Of a stretch of 64,000 nt of DNA, positions 28,465-40,147 are shown piece after piece. The translations under genes were made by a program, and so were the position numbers. Source of the DNA: Streptomyces sp. NBC_01314 (GTDB taxonomy: Bacteria > Actinomycetota > Actinomycetes > Streptomycetales > Streptomycetaceae); the NCBI RefSeq assembly GCF_041435215.1, contig NZ_CP108394.1, positions 1,612,001-1,676,000 on the forward strand, read 5' to 3'. Numbering within the stretch: position 1 is the first letter of the stretch; each line of letters opens with the position of its first letter. The notes under the pieces were generated by a model. The model was not told where the DNA came from. It worked only from the letters and a program-made list of their open reading frames with translations, and made no database searches.

Positions 28465-30518
28465 GTAATCCGCAGGGACAAGGCCGTGGCCAGGCGCCGA
28501 AGCCTGGCAAGGGCCGACCGAAGCCGAGCAATGAGCTGACGCGGGCGGATTACACCGCGCTGTACGGGCCGACCACGCGGGACAGGGTCCGGCTCGCCGA
28601 CACCGACCTCACGTTGGAGATCGAGGCCGACTGGAGCGGCGGCCCTTCGTACAGCGGCAATGAGATGATCTTCGGTGGCGGCAAGGTGATCCGCGAGTCG
28701 ATGGGGATGTCGCACCTCGCCAGGGACGGGCGGAACAGCAAAGGCGACGCCACGGCCCACAGGCCCGTGGACACCGTCATCACAGGCGCGCTGATCCTCG
28801 ACTGGTGGGGCGTGGTCAAGGCCGACATCGGCATCCGTGACGGCAGGATCGCCGCCATCGGCAAGGCGTACAACCCCGAGACGATGGATCCGATTCCGAG
28901 CCACAGGTTCGAGATGCCGAACCGTACGACTGTCGGCAACGCGGTGCCGGTTCCGGTGACGCCGGAGAGTTTCGTGGTCGGGCCGAGCACCGAGGTCATC
29001 TCCGGCAACGGGCGGATCCTCACCGCCGGTGGCGTGGACACCCACGTTCACTTCATCTGCCCCGAGGAGATCCACGAGGCCCTGGCCTCGGGCGTGACCA
29101 CCCTCATCGGCGGCGGGACGGGACCGGCCGAGGGCAGTACGGCCACCACCGTGACACCGGGCGCGTGGCACATCAGGCGGCTCTTCGAGGCGCTGGATGA
29201 GTTCCCCGTCAACATCGGCCTGCTCGGCAAGGGCAGCACGATGAACAAGCACGAACTCAACGCACAGGTGGACGCCGGTGCCTGCGGCTTCAAGGTCCAC
29301 GAGGACTGGGGCGCCACGCCCGCAGTGATCGACCGGGCCCTGGACGTCTGCGAAGAGCGCGGCGTCCAGCTCGCGCTGCACGCCGACTCACTGAACGAGT
29401 CGGGGTTCCTGGAGAGCACGCGGGCAGCCTTCACAGGCGACGCCAGGGACACAGATGGGAAGTTCACGGCGAAGAAGGCGCGCTCCATCCACATCTTTCA
29501 TGTCGAGGGTGCCGGCGGCGGTCACGCGCCCGACATGATCGAGCTGGTCAAGGACCCGAACGTCCTGCCGGCCTCGACCAACCCGACGCGTCCGCTGACG
29601 ATCAACACCGTCAAGGAGCACGTCGACATGATGATCGTGTGCCATCACCTCAACCCGGAGATTCCGGCAGACATGGCCTTCGCCGACTCCCGGATCCGGC
29701 CGTCCACCATGGCCGCGGAGGACCTCCTCCACGACATGGGCGCCATCTCGATGATGTCCTCCGACGCCCAGGCGATGGGCCGCATCGGCGAAATGGTCAT
29801 GCGTACCTGGCAGACCGCGCACGTCATGAAGTGCCGCTACGGGGCGCTGAAGGAGGACCTCGAAGCCGCGAAGGTCCGCACGATCACCGACGACACGGAC
29901 CACTCCTTCAACGACCAGCAGCTGCAGCCGAACGACAACTTCCGCGCGCGCCGGTACGTTGCCAAGTACACGATCAACCCGGCGATCACCCACGGCATCG
30001 CCAAATACGTCGGTTCCGTGGAGACCGGGAAGCTCGCCGACCTGGTGCTGTGGGAGCCGAAGTTCTTCGGCGTCAAACCGCACATGCTCCTCAAGGGCGG
30101 CCAGCTCGCCTACGCGCAGGTCGGCGACGCCAACGCGTCGATCACAACGCCGCAGCCCTACCTGCCGCGCCCGGTCTGGGGCTCCACCAGCCGCTCCCCG
30201 GGGAAGAACTCGGTGAACTTCGTGGCCGACGAGCAGGTGGCGCTCCGGCTGAACGGCGGGACCGACTCGAACAACACGTACGACGGTCTCGGGCTCGGCA
30301 AGAAGTTCGAAGCGATCGAGAGCACCCGGAGCGTCGAGAAGAAGCACATGAAGCTGAACGACACGGTGCCTGACAGCCTCGAAGTCGACCACAACAGCTT
30401 CGAGGTCACCATCGGCGGCGCGACCACGAGCGACGCCCGCACCGAACTCAACGGTGCCACCGTGCCGCGCTCTTACGTCACCGAAGTCCCTCTGGCACAG
30501 CGGTACTTCCTCTTCTGA
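28461..30518 (+). CDS. ureC: Urease alpha (catalytic) subunit, enlarged divergent form (685 aa)
   Basis: The nickel site is complete: His195 and His197 (DTHVHF), the carbamylated Lys278 and His280 ([11 protein letters not shown]), His307 ([11 protein letters not shown]), His355 (GGGHAPD), Cys394/His395/His396 (flap, VCHHL) and Asp435 (SSDAQAMGR). The protein is about 115 residues longer than typical UreC. It has a basic, Gln/Gly/Lys-rich N-terminal extension of ~30 residues, inserts such as [10 protein letters not shown] and the ~40-residue segment before DTHVH, and a C-terminus ending QRYFLF. These are shared features of a divergent urease type rather than signs of decay, since all active-site residues remain. 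It overlaps ureAB by 4 nt. Confidence 0.95.
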   Translation: MSNPQGQGRGQAPKPGKGRPKPSNELTRADYTALYGPTTRDRVRLADTDLTLEIEADWSGGPSYSGNEMIFGGGKVIRESMGMSHLARDGRNSKGDATAHRPVDTVITGALILDWWGVVKADIGIRDGRIAAIGKAYNPETMDPIPSHRFEMPNRTTVGNAVPVPVTPESFVVGPSTEVISGNGRILTAGGVDTHVHFICPEEIHEALASGVTTLIGGGTGPAEGSTATTVTPGAWHIRRLFEALDEFPVNIGLLGKGSTMNKHELNAQVDAGACGFKVHEDWGATPAVIDRALDVCEERGVQLALHADSLNESGFLESTRAAFTGDARDTDGKFTAKKARSIHIFHVEGAGGGHAPDMIELVKDPNVLPASTNPTRPLTINTVKEHVDMMIVCHHLNPEIPADMAFADSRIRPSTMAAEDLLHDMGAISMMSSDAQAMGRIGEMVMRTWQTAHVMKCRYGALKEDLEAAKVRTITDDTDHSFNDQQLQPNDNFRARRYVAKYTINPAITHGIAKYVGSVETGKLADLVLWEPKFFGVKPHMLLKGGQLAYAQVGDANASITTPQPYLPRPVWGSTSRSPGKNSVNFVADEQVALRLNGGTDSNNTYDGLGLGKKFEAIESTRSVEKKHMKLNDTVPDSLEVDHNSFEVTIGGATTSDARTELNGATVPRSYVTEVPLAQRYFLF

Positions 30519-30629
30519 ACGGCCACCTGCCCGGCCGCCGGCCCCGCCGCTGCGGCCGGGCCCCGGGCGGACTTGATGTGTCCGCCCGGGCCGCCGCATC
30601 ACCATCCTGCGAAAGGCAGCCGCTCACCC

Positions 30630-31304
30630 ATGAGCCGCGCAGCCCTGCTCCTCCTGGCCGACGGCCGCTTCCCCGCCGGCGGGCACGCCCACTCCGGCGG
30701 CGTCGAGGCCGCCGTCGCCCACCAAGCCGTCCACGACACCCCCGGCCTGGAGGCGTTCTGCCGCGGGCGTCTGCACACCACCGGCCTGACCACGGCAGGA
30801 CTCGCCGCCGCAGCCGCCGGCGGATACGACCCGCTGCTGCTCGACGACGCCGCCGACGCACGCACCCCCGCCCCCGCACTGCGCGCCGTCGCCCGCAGGC
30901 TCGGCCGGCAGATGATGCGCGCGGCCCGCGCCACCTTCCCCTCCGACGCACTCGAACACCTGGCCGCTGCACGTCCCCAGGGCGCCCACCAACCCGTCGT
31001 CCTGGGCCTCGCCGCCCGCGCCGCCGGGCTCACCCCGCTGGACGCCGCCTACGCCGCCGCTTATGAGAACGTCGGCGGCCCGGCCACCGCGGCGGTGCGC
31101 CTGCTGAGCCTCGACCCGCTCGATGCCTCCGGGCTGCTGGCCCGCCTCGGCCCCGAGACCGACGACGTCGCCCAAGCCGCAGCCGACGCCGCAGCCCGCG
31201 CCATGACCGAGGGCCTCGACGCCCTGCCGTCGGCCTCCTCACCCCTGCTGGACATCACCGCAGAGCAGCACGCCGCCTGGACCGCCCGTCTCTTCGCCTC
31301 CTGA
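30630..31304 (+). CDS. ureF: Urease accessory protein UreF
   Basis: 224 aa, all-helical. The opening ALLLLADGRFPAGGHAHSGGVEAAV is the UreF signature (usually DSALPVGGFSHSGGLE). The blocks FCRGRLHTTGL, HQPVVLGLAARAAGLTPLDA and YENVGGPATAAVRLL follow. UreF with UreD and UreG delivers nickel to apo-urease and gates GTP hydrolysis by UreG. ATG 30630 is chosen because the homology begins there; GAAAGG lies 13 nt upstream, a long spacing. No ureE is present in the operon. The 111 nt after ureC hold no gene. Confidence 0.9.
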   Translation: MSRAALLLLADGRFPAGGHAHSGGVEAAVAHQAVHDTPGLEAFCRGRLHTTGLTTAGLAAAAAGGYDPLLLDDAADARTPAPALRAVARRLGRQMMRAARATFPSDALEHLAAARPQGAHQPVVLGLAARAAGLTPLDAAYAAAYENVGGPATAAVRLLSLDPLDASGLLARLGPETDDVAQAAADAAARAMTEGLDALPSASSPLLDITAEQHAAWTARLFAS

Positions 31305-31343
31305 CGACCAACAACCACACTTGAGTCTTTCGACGGAGTTGCC

Positions 31344-32029
<686 letters not shown>

Positions 32030-32033
<4 letters not shown>

Positions 32034-32884
32034 GCCCCTCCCCCCAGCTCATCCCCGCTCGAACCACGTCCGGCCCCGGCCTTCCCCCATCTGGCACCCA
32101 GGAGCCCGCCGGACACCCCGACGGCGTACTTGCCACGGCCCGGATCCGCGCCGCGCACAACGGACGCGTCACCACCCTCCCGCAACTGCAGAGCGACGGC
32201 CCCTTCCACCTGCGGCGCCTGCGCACTCACGGTAACGCCACCACAGTGGGCATCATCGGCGCGATGAGCGCCCCGCTCGGTGGCGACCGGCTCACCCTCG
32301 ACATCACCGCCGAGGACCGGGCCGAGCTGGAGATCACCACGGCCGCCGCCACACTCGCCCTGCGCGGCCCCACCACCGACGCGGCCACCTACGACGTACG
32401 CCTCACCATCGGAGAACACGCCCGTCTGCGCTGGTTACCACAGCCCCTGATCAGCGCCGCCGGCAGCAACCTGCACCAGACATACACCGTCGAACTCGCC
32501 GCCACCTCACACCTGGTGCTGCGAGAAGAACAGCTCCTGGGCCGGGCCGACGAGGAACCAGGCCACCTCGTCACCCGGATCCTGGTCCACCGCGCCGGAC
32601 GCCCACTACTCGACCAGCACACGGCCTACGGGGCTCCAGAACCTGGCTGGGACGGCCCGGCCATCCTGAACGGACACCGCGCCGTCGGCCAACTCCTCAT
32701 CGTGGATCCGCGCCTCGACGTCCGACGAGATGTCGTCCTGCTCGGCGAAGGCGCCGAGGACGGGTGCGCTGTCCTCGCACCATTGGCAGGCGGCCCGGCA
32801 CTGCTCACCACCGCCGTCGCACCCACCGCTTCAAGACTGCGACAACTGCTCGACGAAGCGCACGCACACGCTGTCGCCCGCTAG
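32030..32884 (+). CDS. ureD: Urease accessory protein UreD (UreH)
   Basis: 284 aa. The core blocks [51 protein letters not shown] and [12 protein letters not shown] match UreD, the scaffold that first binds apo-urease and recruits UreF and UreG. The ATG overlaps the ureG stop by 4 nt. It is the last gene of the operon, and no clear terminator follows before the next gene. Confidence 0.88.
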
Positions 32885-33103
32885 AACCGGGCGGCCCACC
32901 GCGCCGACGGCCCATAGCGGAGGCGCTCACTGAGGTGTATCCGTGCAGCACCAGGTGCCCGACGCCACGACGGCGTACATGCTGCCTCGCTCCCCAAAAT
33001 CATCCGTTCGGCGTAACTTGTCCGGAATCGGCGACGATGCTCGGCCGGCATCGGAAGGATTCCCGAAGGGTTCCTTTCCTGTGCCACCGATCTGGAGGTG
33101 TTC

Positions 33104-33694
33104 GTGACGAGCCGAGGCTTGATCATCGTGGATGTGCAGAAAGACTTCTGTGAGGGAGGCAGCGTGCCCGTCGCGGGAGGTGCGCGGATCGCCTCGACCA
33201 TCGCGGACCTGGTCGAGCGCAGTGCGGGGCGTAACTATGAGTACGTCGTGGCTACCCGCGATCATCACATCGATCCGGGCAGCCACTTCTCCGAACACCC
33301 GGACTTCAAGGACAGCTTCCCCGTCCACTGCGTAGCCGGAGGCGAAGGCGGCGAGTTCCACCCCAACTTCGCCCCCGCCGTCACCAGCGGCAAGGTCGAC
33401 GCCGTCTTCTTCAAAGGCGCGCACAGCGCCTCCAAGAGCGGCTTCGAAGGCGCCGACGAACAGGGCACCTCTCTGGCCGACTGGCTCCGTGAGCGCGGAG
33501 TGGAGGCCGTCGACGTGGTAGGTATCGCCACCGACCACTGCGTACGCGCGACCGCGCTGGACGCGGTGAAGGCCGGCTTCCGGGCACGCGTACGCCTGGA
33601 CTACTCCGTCGGTGTCGCCCAGGACACCACGGCAGCCACCCTTGAGGACTTCCGCCAGGCCGGCGTCACCGTCTCCGGACGTGTCCCCGCATAA
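33104..33694 (+). CDS. pncA: Nicotinamidase / pyrazinamidase-type isochorismatase-fold hydrolase
   Basis: 196 aa. The catalytic triad is Asp10 (IIVDVQKDF), Lys104 (FFKGAH) and Cys146 (ATDHCVRATA). Metal ligands Asp53, His55 and His61 have the same spacing as in mycobacterial PncA. It converts nicotinamide to nicotinate for NAD salvage in the cytoplasm. GTG at 33104 is chosen, with GGAGG 5 nt upstream; GTG 33098 overlaps that site. It stands alone, 219 nt after ureD. Confidence 0.92.
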   Translation: MTSRGLIIVDVQKDFCEGGSVPVAGGARIASTIADLVERSAGRNYEYVVATRDHHIDPGSHFSEHPDFKDSFPVHCVAGGEGGEFHPNFAPAVTSGKVDAVFFKGAHSASKSGFEGADEQGTSLADWLRERGVEAVDVVGIATDHCVRATALDAVKAGFRARVRLDYSVGVAQDTTAATLEDFRQAGVTVSGRVPA

Positions 33695-33702
33695 GCTGCT
33701 GA

Positions 33703-33865
33703 CCACAGTCTCGAGCTGAGGAACGGGGCCGTCGACATCCTCACCCGCGTCCAGTCCTCCCGGGCCAGGACTACGTCCGCGAGTTTCAACACGGCCCTCG
33801 CCCCCTGGCGGCGCGAGCCGGCCGTCCGCGAGTTCATCCACCGCTTGTTTGACCTGTCGGGTTGA
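33703..33865 (+). pseudogene. C-terminal fragment of a possible regulator (XRE/TPR type)
   Basis: A frame ending at the TGA 33863-33865 reads ILTRVQSSRARTTSASFNTA followed by LAPWRREPAVREFIHRLFDLSG. The sequence SSRAR...PWRREPAVREFIH recalls the C-termini of Streptomyces XRE-type regulators. There is no start or DNA-binding part. The assignment is weak. Confidence 0.25.
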
Positions 33866-33904
33866 GAGCGGGCGGGCAGCCGGCAGGGGGCTTCGCTCAA
33901 CTGG

Positions 33905-34150
33905 TCAGGGGCGGAGTGGGATGACGTTCTGAGAGTCGGCCGGATCCGGATTCGCGCCTTGCCCGGGTGTGTGAACGCCGGCTGCAAGGCCACCTGACCA
34001 CCCGTAGCTCAGTGCGGTGCCGTGCGTGTTCCAGCGGCGGGACTGCGCAGCGAAGGAGGCCGCCAGGGGCCGCCGCGTCGCCTCGGCGACAGGGAGACCA
34101 GTGAAGTCGAATGTCCTGCGGTGCCCGGCCCGGTTGATAACCGTCACCAC
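33905..34150 (-). pseudogene. N-terminal fragment of a tyrosine-type site-specific integrase
   Basis: On the - strand a frame from GTG near 34150 reads VVTVINRAGHRRTFDFTGLP, then VAEATRRPLAASFAAQSRRWN. This resembles the start of actinobacterial phage-type integrases (DFTALPVA...LAALFA). After ~45 residues it diverges and stops at 33905. With the neighbouring fragment it marks a decayed integrase pair. Confidence 0.4.
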
Positions 34151-34220
34151 CAAGCTCTCCGGGGCCGGCGGCTCGACGCGGTGGCCGACCGGCGGCAGGA
34201 CGGCTTCCGCCCCCGCCCGG

Positions 34221-34445
34221 TCATGCGGCCGCGACGAGGGGGTCGTTGTCCTGGATGGCGGCCGTCTCCCGGGCCAGCCGGGCGAAGACACCGTCCAGGT
34301 CCTCGACGTCCTTGTCCTCATCGGTGCTCTCGGCGACCGCGAGGATCGACTCCGGTCGCAGACGCGCGACGGGCGCGAGGTAGTGCCGTTTCGTCGTCTC
34401 CACGTCCGCGTGCCCAAGGAGGTCGATGGTGATCGGCTCCGGTGA
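34221..34445 (-). pseudogene. C-terminal fragment of a tyrosine recombinase (integrase)
   Basis: The - strand frame reads ITIDLLGHADVETTKRHYLAP, matching the last catalytic block of tyrosine recombinases (LGH...T..HY with the nucleophilic Tyr). An acidic tail and a stop at 34221 follow. The Arg-containing upstream catalytic half is missing. It overlaps nothing functional. The flanking 33866-34607 region contains only this and the previous fragment. Confidence 0.55.
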
Positions 34446-34607
34446 CTGTCCGTCTACGGAGCACAGGCGGGGCGGCCGGCCATCGCTTCGTGCGGGTGAA
34501 GGGCGCACGACCATCCGGGCGTCGACCGCGTGGCGTGCCGTTGGCCGTGGTCCGTGTGGTGTGCCCTGAGATCCTGTGCTGGCTCACCCGTGAAGGAGAC
34601 ACACGGC

Positions 34608-35000
34608 ATGTTCGGACAGTCGCAGGCGTTCAGCGGCTTCGCGGTCGACGACCTCGGCGAGGCCCGCAGGTTCTACGGTGAGACTCTCGGTCTCCAGGTC
34701 GAGGAGACCGGGGAGGGGGACATGAGGATGCTGACCCTCACACTCGGCAGCGGCGCGCGTGTCTTCGTCTATCCGAAGGAGACGCACACCCCCGCGACGT
34801 TCACGCTTCTCAACTTCCCCGTGGACGACATCGAGGCCGCCGTCAGTGAACTGGAGCGGCGCGGCGTGAACGTTGAGCGCTACAGCGAATTCGACCACGA
34901 CGAGAAGGGCATCGTCCGTGTCGGTGGCGGCGGTCCTGCGGCGATCGCGTGGTTCACCGACCCGGCCGGGAACGTTCTCTCCGTGCTCCAGGAGAATTGA
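34608..35000 (+). CDS. VOC-family (glyoxalase/bleomycin-resistance/dioxygenase fold) protein
   Basis: 130 aa. A single vicinal-oxygen-chelate domain: [62 protein letters not shown] and [16 protein letters not shown]. The metal positions of true glyoxalases are not clearly conserved (no His in the first strand), so a binding or unknown role is as likely as catalysis. GAAGGAG lies 9 nt before the ATG. A hairpin follows at 35039. Confidence 0.85.
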   Translation: MFGQSQAFSGFAVDDLGEARRFYGETLGLQVEETGEGDMRMLTLTLGSGARVFVYPKETHTPATFTLLNFPVDDIEAAVSELERRGVNVERYSEFDHDEKGIVRVGGGGPAAIAWFTDPAGNVLSVLQEN

Positions 35001-35038
35001 CGACCGGGGCCGGTTGGTGTGAGTGGCCTTCTGGGCTC

Positions 35039-35076
35039 GGCGGGCCCGCGTGCTGTGTGGAGCACGCGTGCCCGCC
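35039..35076. terminator. Bidirectional hairpin between VOC gene and katG
   Basis: Arms 35039-35054 and 35061-35076 pair over 16 bp with one mismatch around a 6-nt loop. It separates the converging VOC (+) and katG (-) genes. Confidence 0.75.
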
Positions 35077-35137
35077 ATAGAGGCGCTGCGGGAGCTCTGG
35101 GGAACCAGTGTCCCTGCCCCTCGCCCGGACATCGGGT

Positions 35138-37417
<2,280 letters not shown>

Positions 37418-37499
37418 CTACGAAACACGCAGAGCACCCCCGCATGACAAACGTGCGAGCAAAGGCTTCTTTTCTGCTTGGAAGTCAATATCCGAGCGA

Positions 37500-37755
37500 C
37501 GGGGCGTTCGTGATGGTGCTGCCCTGCTCACGGCACATGTTCGTGCGGCCGGTCCTGCACCTGGACCAGCACGCGTGGACCGAGGCGCACGTCGCGGCCT
37601 TCCGTTACTTCGACGGCGTCCCGCGCCGGCTGGTGCCGGACAACTTGAAGACCGGCGTCGACAAGCCCGGCCTTTACGACCCGACAATCAATGTCCGTGA
37701 CTCGTTCTGGCACGGGCGGGAGTTCACCTCGATCGAGCACATGCGGTCATCAGAT
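37500..37755 (+). pseudogene. IS21-family istA transposase fragment with internal deletion
   Basis: The frame reads VMVLPCSRHMFVRPVLHLDQ, then FDGVPRRLVPDNLKTGVDKP and GLYDPTIN, jumping directly to VRDSFWHGREFTSIEHM. In IstA these two blocks are normally separated by about 40 residues, so an internal deletion joined them in frame. No start, no C-terminus and no istB are present. It sits upstream of katG, reading away from it. Confidence 0.65.
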
Positions 37756-37832
37756 CTGCACCCAAGTGAGACAACTCGGGCTACTGGCACCCACAGGGTC
37801 ACCGGCGTTCGACGCGCTGACCACCAGATCCG

Positions 37833-37864
37833 GGTCCGGCGGTCCGGCGGTCCGGCGGTCCGGC
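37833..37864. repeat. Perfect tandem repeat, 4 x GGTCCGGC
   Basis: Four exact 8-bp units in a row, then a related GGACGG tail. It lies between the istA fragment and the AraC-type gene, just past that gene's stop codon. Probably slippage-generated. Confidence 0.8.
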
Positions 37865-37897
37865 CGGACGGTGCCGAAGGCGCCGCGGCTACCGCCT

Positions 37898-38857
37898 TCA
37901 CATGAGGAACGGGCGCGTCTTGCCAGGAGTCCGGCCGAAACGGCTCCGAAAGACCCGGGTGAAGTGAGCCTGGCTGGCGAAGCCCCAGCGATGGGCGACA
38001 TCGGCGATCGTCAGATGGCGTGAGCCGGGATCGGCGAGCGCCTGCCGGGCCTTGTCCAGCCGCTGTTCGAGAATGTGGCGGGAGGGGCTCACCCCGGTCG
38101 GCTGGAAGATACGGCTGAGGTGCCGGGCCGACACTCCGATCGCCTCGGCCACCCGCCCTGCGCTCAGCCCGGGGTCGGCCAGGTGCCGGTCTATGAAGTC
38201 CTTGGCCACGGCCAGCTGGGAGAGTGCGGCAGGCGGCGCGGAACCACCATCCAGCCTGGGTGCGGCCAGCGTACGGACGAGGTCCAGCACAGTGTCCTGG
38301 GTGCTGATCGAGTCATCGCTCTCCGGCCCCGTGGCCCAGCCGGCCAGTACCGCCTGCAGCGCGGAAGCGAGCGCACCCTCGACCGCCGACCCCCTGCCGA
38401 GCAGCATCGGCGCCGACACGTCGCCGGAGGCGCACCGCGTGGCGAACACCTCGCGGGGGATGTCCACCAACAGCTGGCGCATCGGGGTGGGAAACCCGAA
38501 CAGGTACGACCGGCGCGTGTCATAGAGGATCAGGTCGCCCGTCTGCAGGGTGTGGCAGCCGCCCTCGTGGAAGAACACCCCGCGGCCCGCTGTCAGCAAC
38601 GAGACGAAGACGGAGTCCTTCGGCAGCGCCTGACACGTCCGCGGAGTCCGCTCGATGACGTGTTCGTTGCCGGAGATCTCGGCCAGTCGCAGATCACCCA
38701 GCTCGATGTTCGTCTCCGTGGCCAGCAGACCCTGCTCCGAGTAGGAAGAGCAGGTCAAGCCCACCAGCGCCCGTCGGTTGTGTTCCTCCCAGAAGTCGAT
38801 ACGATCCGCCGGATCGACCGACTGCGTGGACACACGGGAGACGATGGGTACGGTCAC
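37898..38857 (-). CDS. AraC-family transcriptional regulator
   Basis: 319 aa. An N-terminal AraC-like sensor domain (WEEHNRRALVGLTCSS, VFVSLLTAGRGVFFHEGG, TLQTGDLILYDTRRSYLFGF) is followed by two helix-turn-helix units at the C-terminus (LSAGRVAEAIGVSARHLSRI and IADVAHRWGFASQAHFTRVFR). GTG 38857 has GGAG 7 nt upstream; a longer in-frame extension lacks a ribosome site. It may regulate the neighbouring dehydrogenase/decarboxylase genes, which lie upstream in the same direction. The 306 nt upstream (38858-39163) hold no gene. Confidence 0.92.
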   Translation of the reverse strand: MTVPIVSRVSTQSVDPADRIDFWEEHNRRALVGLTCSSYSEQGLLATETNIELGDLRLAEISGNEHVIERTPRTCQALPKDSVFVSLLTAGRGVFFHEGGCHTLQTGDLILYDTRRSYLFGFPTPMRQLLVDIPREVFATRCASGDVSAPMLLGRGSAVEGALASALQAVLAGWATGPESDDSISTQDTVLDLVRTLAAPRLDGGSAPPAALSQLAVAKDFIDRHLADPGLSAGRVAEAIGVSARHLSRIFQPTGVSPSRHILEQRLDKARQALADPGSRHLTIADVAHRWGFASQAHFTRVFRSRFGRTPGKTRPFLM

Positions 38858-39163
38858 CTGAGTCTCCTTTCCGACCCCTACATCCGACAACGGTGTGGTC
38901 GGGGGCCGGTATACCGGGGCGACAACAACTCGCTGCCGCGCCGGGGTGAGTACAGCCACCGGCAGGAGAGTGAGCGAACTGAGCCGTGACGCCTGCTCTG
39001 ACGTGAGGGCCGTCGGCGGCGCCTGCCTCTCCCGCCGGCCTTGAGCGTACTCCGGTGCCGCACCCGCGTCATGGGCCGCAGCCAGAGGCCCGGCCCTCGG
39101 ACCAGTGCGGCCGGGTGAAAGCGGTCCAGAGAGGGCGCGCCGTACTCCGGCGTACCGGACGGT

Positions 39164-39898
39164 TCAGACGGCCAGGTAGCCGCCGTCGACCGGGAGGACC
39201 GCGCCGTTGACGTAGGAGGCGGCGGGCGAGCACAGGAAGGCGATCACTGACGCGATCTCCTGCGGCCGGCCGAACCGTCCGAGCGGGACTCTCGCGAGCA
39301 CTGCCTGCGCGGCGTCAGGGTCGTCGAGCAGACCGCGGGCAAGCGGAGTGGTGACGAAGCCCGGTGCCACCGCGTTCACACGGATGCCGTCCGCGGCGTA
39401 CTCGGCAGCCAGGGACCGGGTCAGCTGGGAGACGCCGCCCTTGCTGGCGCTGTAGGCCGGCCTGTCTCGGCTGCCGAAGAAACCGAACATCGACGAGACG
39501 GTGACGATGCTGCCGCCCTGGCTGGCGAGCAGCGGGCGTGCCGCCTGGCACGCGACCATGGCCGAGGTGAGGTTGACCTCCAGCACCTGGTCCCACCATC
39601 CGAGGTCGTATTCGTCGCGGTCCCGGCTGAGCCCGGCGCAGGCGACGAGGTGGTCGATACGGTCGTAGGCCGCGATCCGGCCGACGAGGCCGTCCCGGTC
39701 CGTGACGTCCTGCTCCACGATGTCGACTCGCTTGTGGCGAGGCAGTTCGTCGACGTCGGCCGGCGGCAGCCCGAGGGCGTGCACCTCGGCTCCGAGTTCG
39801 GCGAGCAGGTCGGCGGTGGCCGCGCCGATGCCGGAGGTGCCTCCGGTCACCAGGACGCACTGGCCGGCGAAGAGGTCGGGGACGAGTCCGGTGGTCAT
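39164..39898 (-). CDS. Short-chain dehydrogenase/reductase (SDR), classical type
   Basis: 244 aa Rossmann enzyme. The cofactor loop is TGGTSGIG, the NAG-like motif is ACAG, and the catalytic Ser-Tyr-Lys is in VSSMFGF...YSASKGG. The C-terminal block PLGRFGRPQEIASVIAFLCS and the ending VDGGYLAV are typical of FabG-like members. ATG 39898 is used because homology begins there; longer frames extend into a decayed region. In this island it may oxidise or reduce an aromatic alcohol or hydroxy-acid intermediate; that role is inferred from neighbours only. Confidence 0.93.
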   Translation of the reverse strand: MTTGLVPDLFAGQCVLVTGGTSGIGAATADLLAELGAEVHALGLPPADVDELPRHKRVDIVEQDVTDRDGLVGRIAAYDRIDHLVACAGLSRDRDEYDLGWWDQVLEVNLTSAMVACQAARPLLASQGGSIVTVSSMFGFFGSRDRPAYSASKGGVSQLTRSLAAEYAADGIRVNAVAPGFVTTPLARGLLDDPDAAQAVLARVPLGRFGRPQEIASVIAFLCSPAASYVNGAVLPVDGGYLAV

Positions 39899-39957
39899 CT
39901 TTGTCTTTCCGTTCGGTCGGCGGGTGGGTGGGTGGGGGGCTGGTGCCCCGGTACGGT

Positions 39958-40070
39958 GTGCCGCTGGGTCGACGAGGACGACCCGCCCCTCCGCGTCGGG
40001 TCGCGGCCAGGCAGGTGCGCAGGGCGATCTCGGATCCGACCACCTCGAACGAGGCATCGACGCCCACGGC
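39958..40070 (-). pseudogene. Relic of a zinc-type alcohol dehydrogenase
   Basis: The - strand reads GVDASFEVVGSEIALRTCLA followed by ATRRGG, and in a shifted frame GRVVLVD. This matches the nucleotide-binding part of medium-chain alcohol dehydrogenases (GADYAFEVVG...TRRGGRVVLVG). A one-base frameshift sits at the GG/GR junction. Only about 35 residues survive. Confidence 0.5.
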
Positions 40071-40100
40071 ATATCCGGTCGGTCACTGCGACTGCTCCTT

Positions 40101-40126
40101 GAGTCGGTGCGAGTCGGTGCGAGTCG
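40101..40126. repeat. Short tandem repeat of GAGTCGGTGC
   Basis: Two exact 10-bp copies plus a 6-bp partial copy, between the dehydrogenase stop and the ADH relic. No known signal is recognised in it. Confidence 0.6.
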
Positions 40127-40147
40127 CTTCGCGTCCGAGGGGGGCGT

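Noticed and set aside
37833..40126. Short tandem repeats considered as a CRISPR array
   Set aside because: Units of 8-10 bp without spacers; no cas gene in the window.
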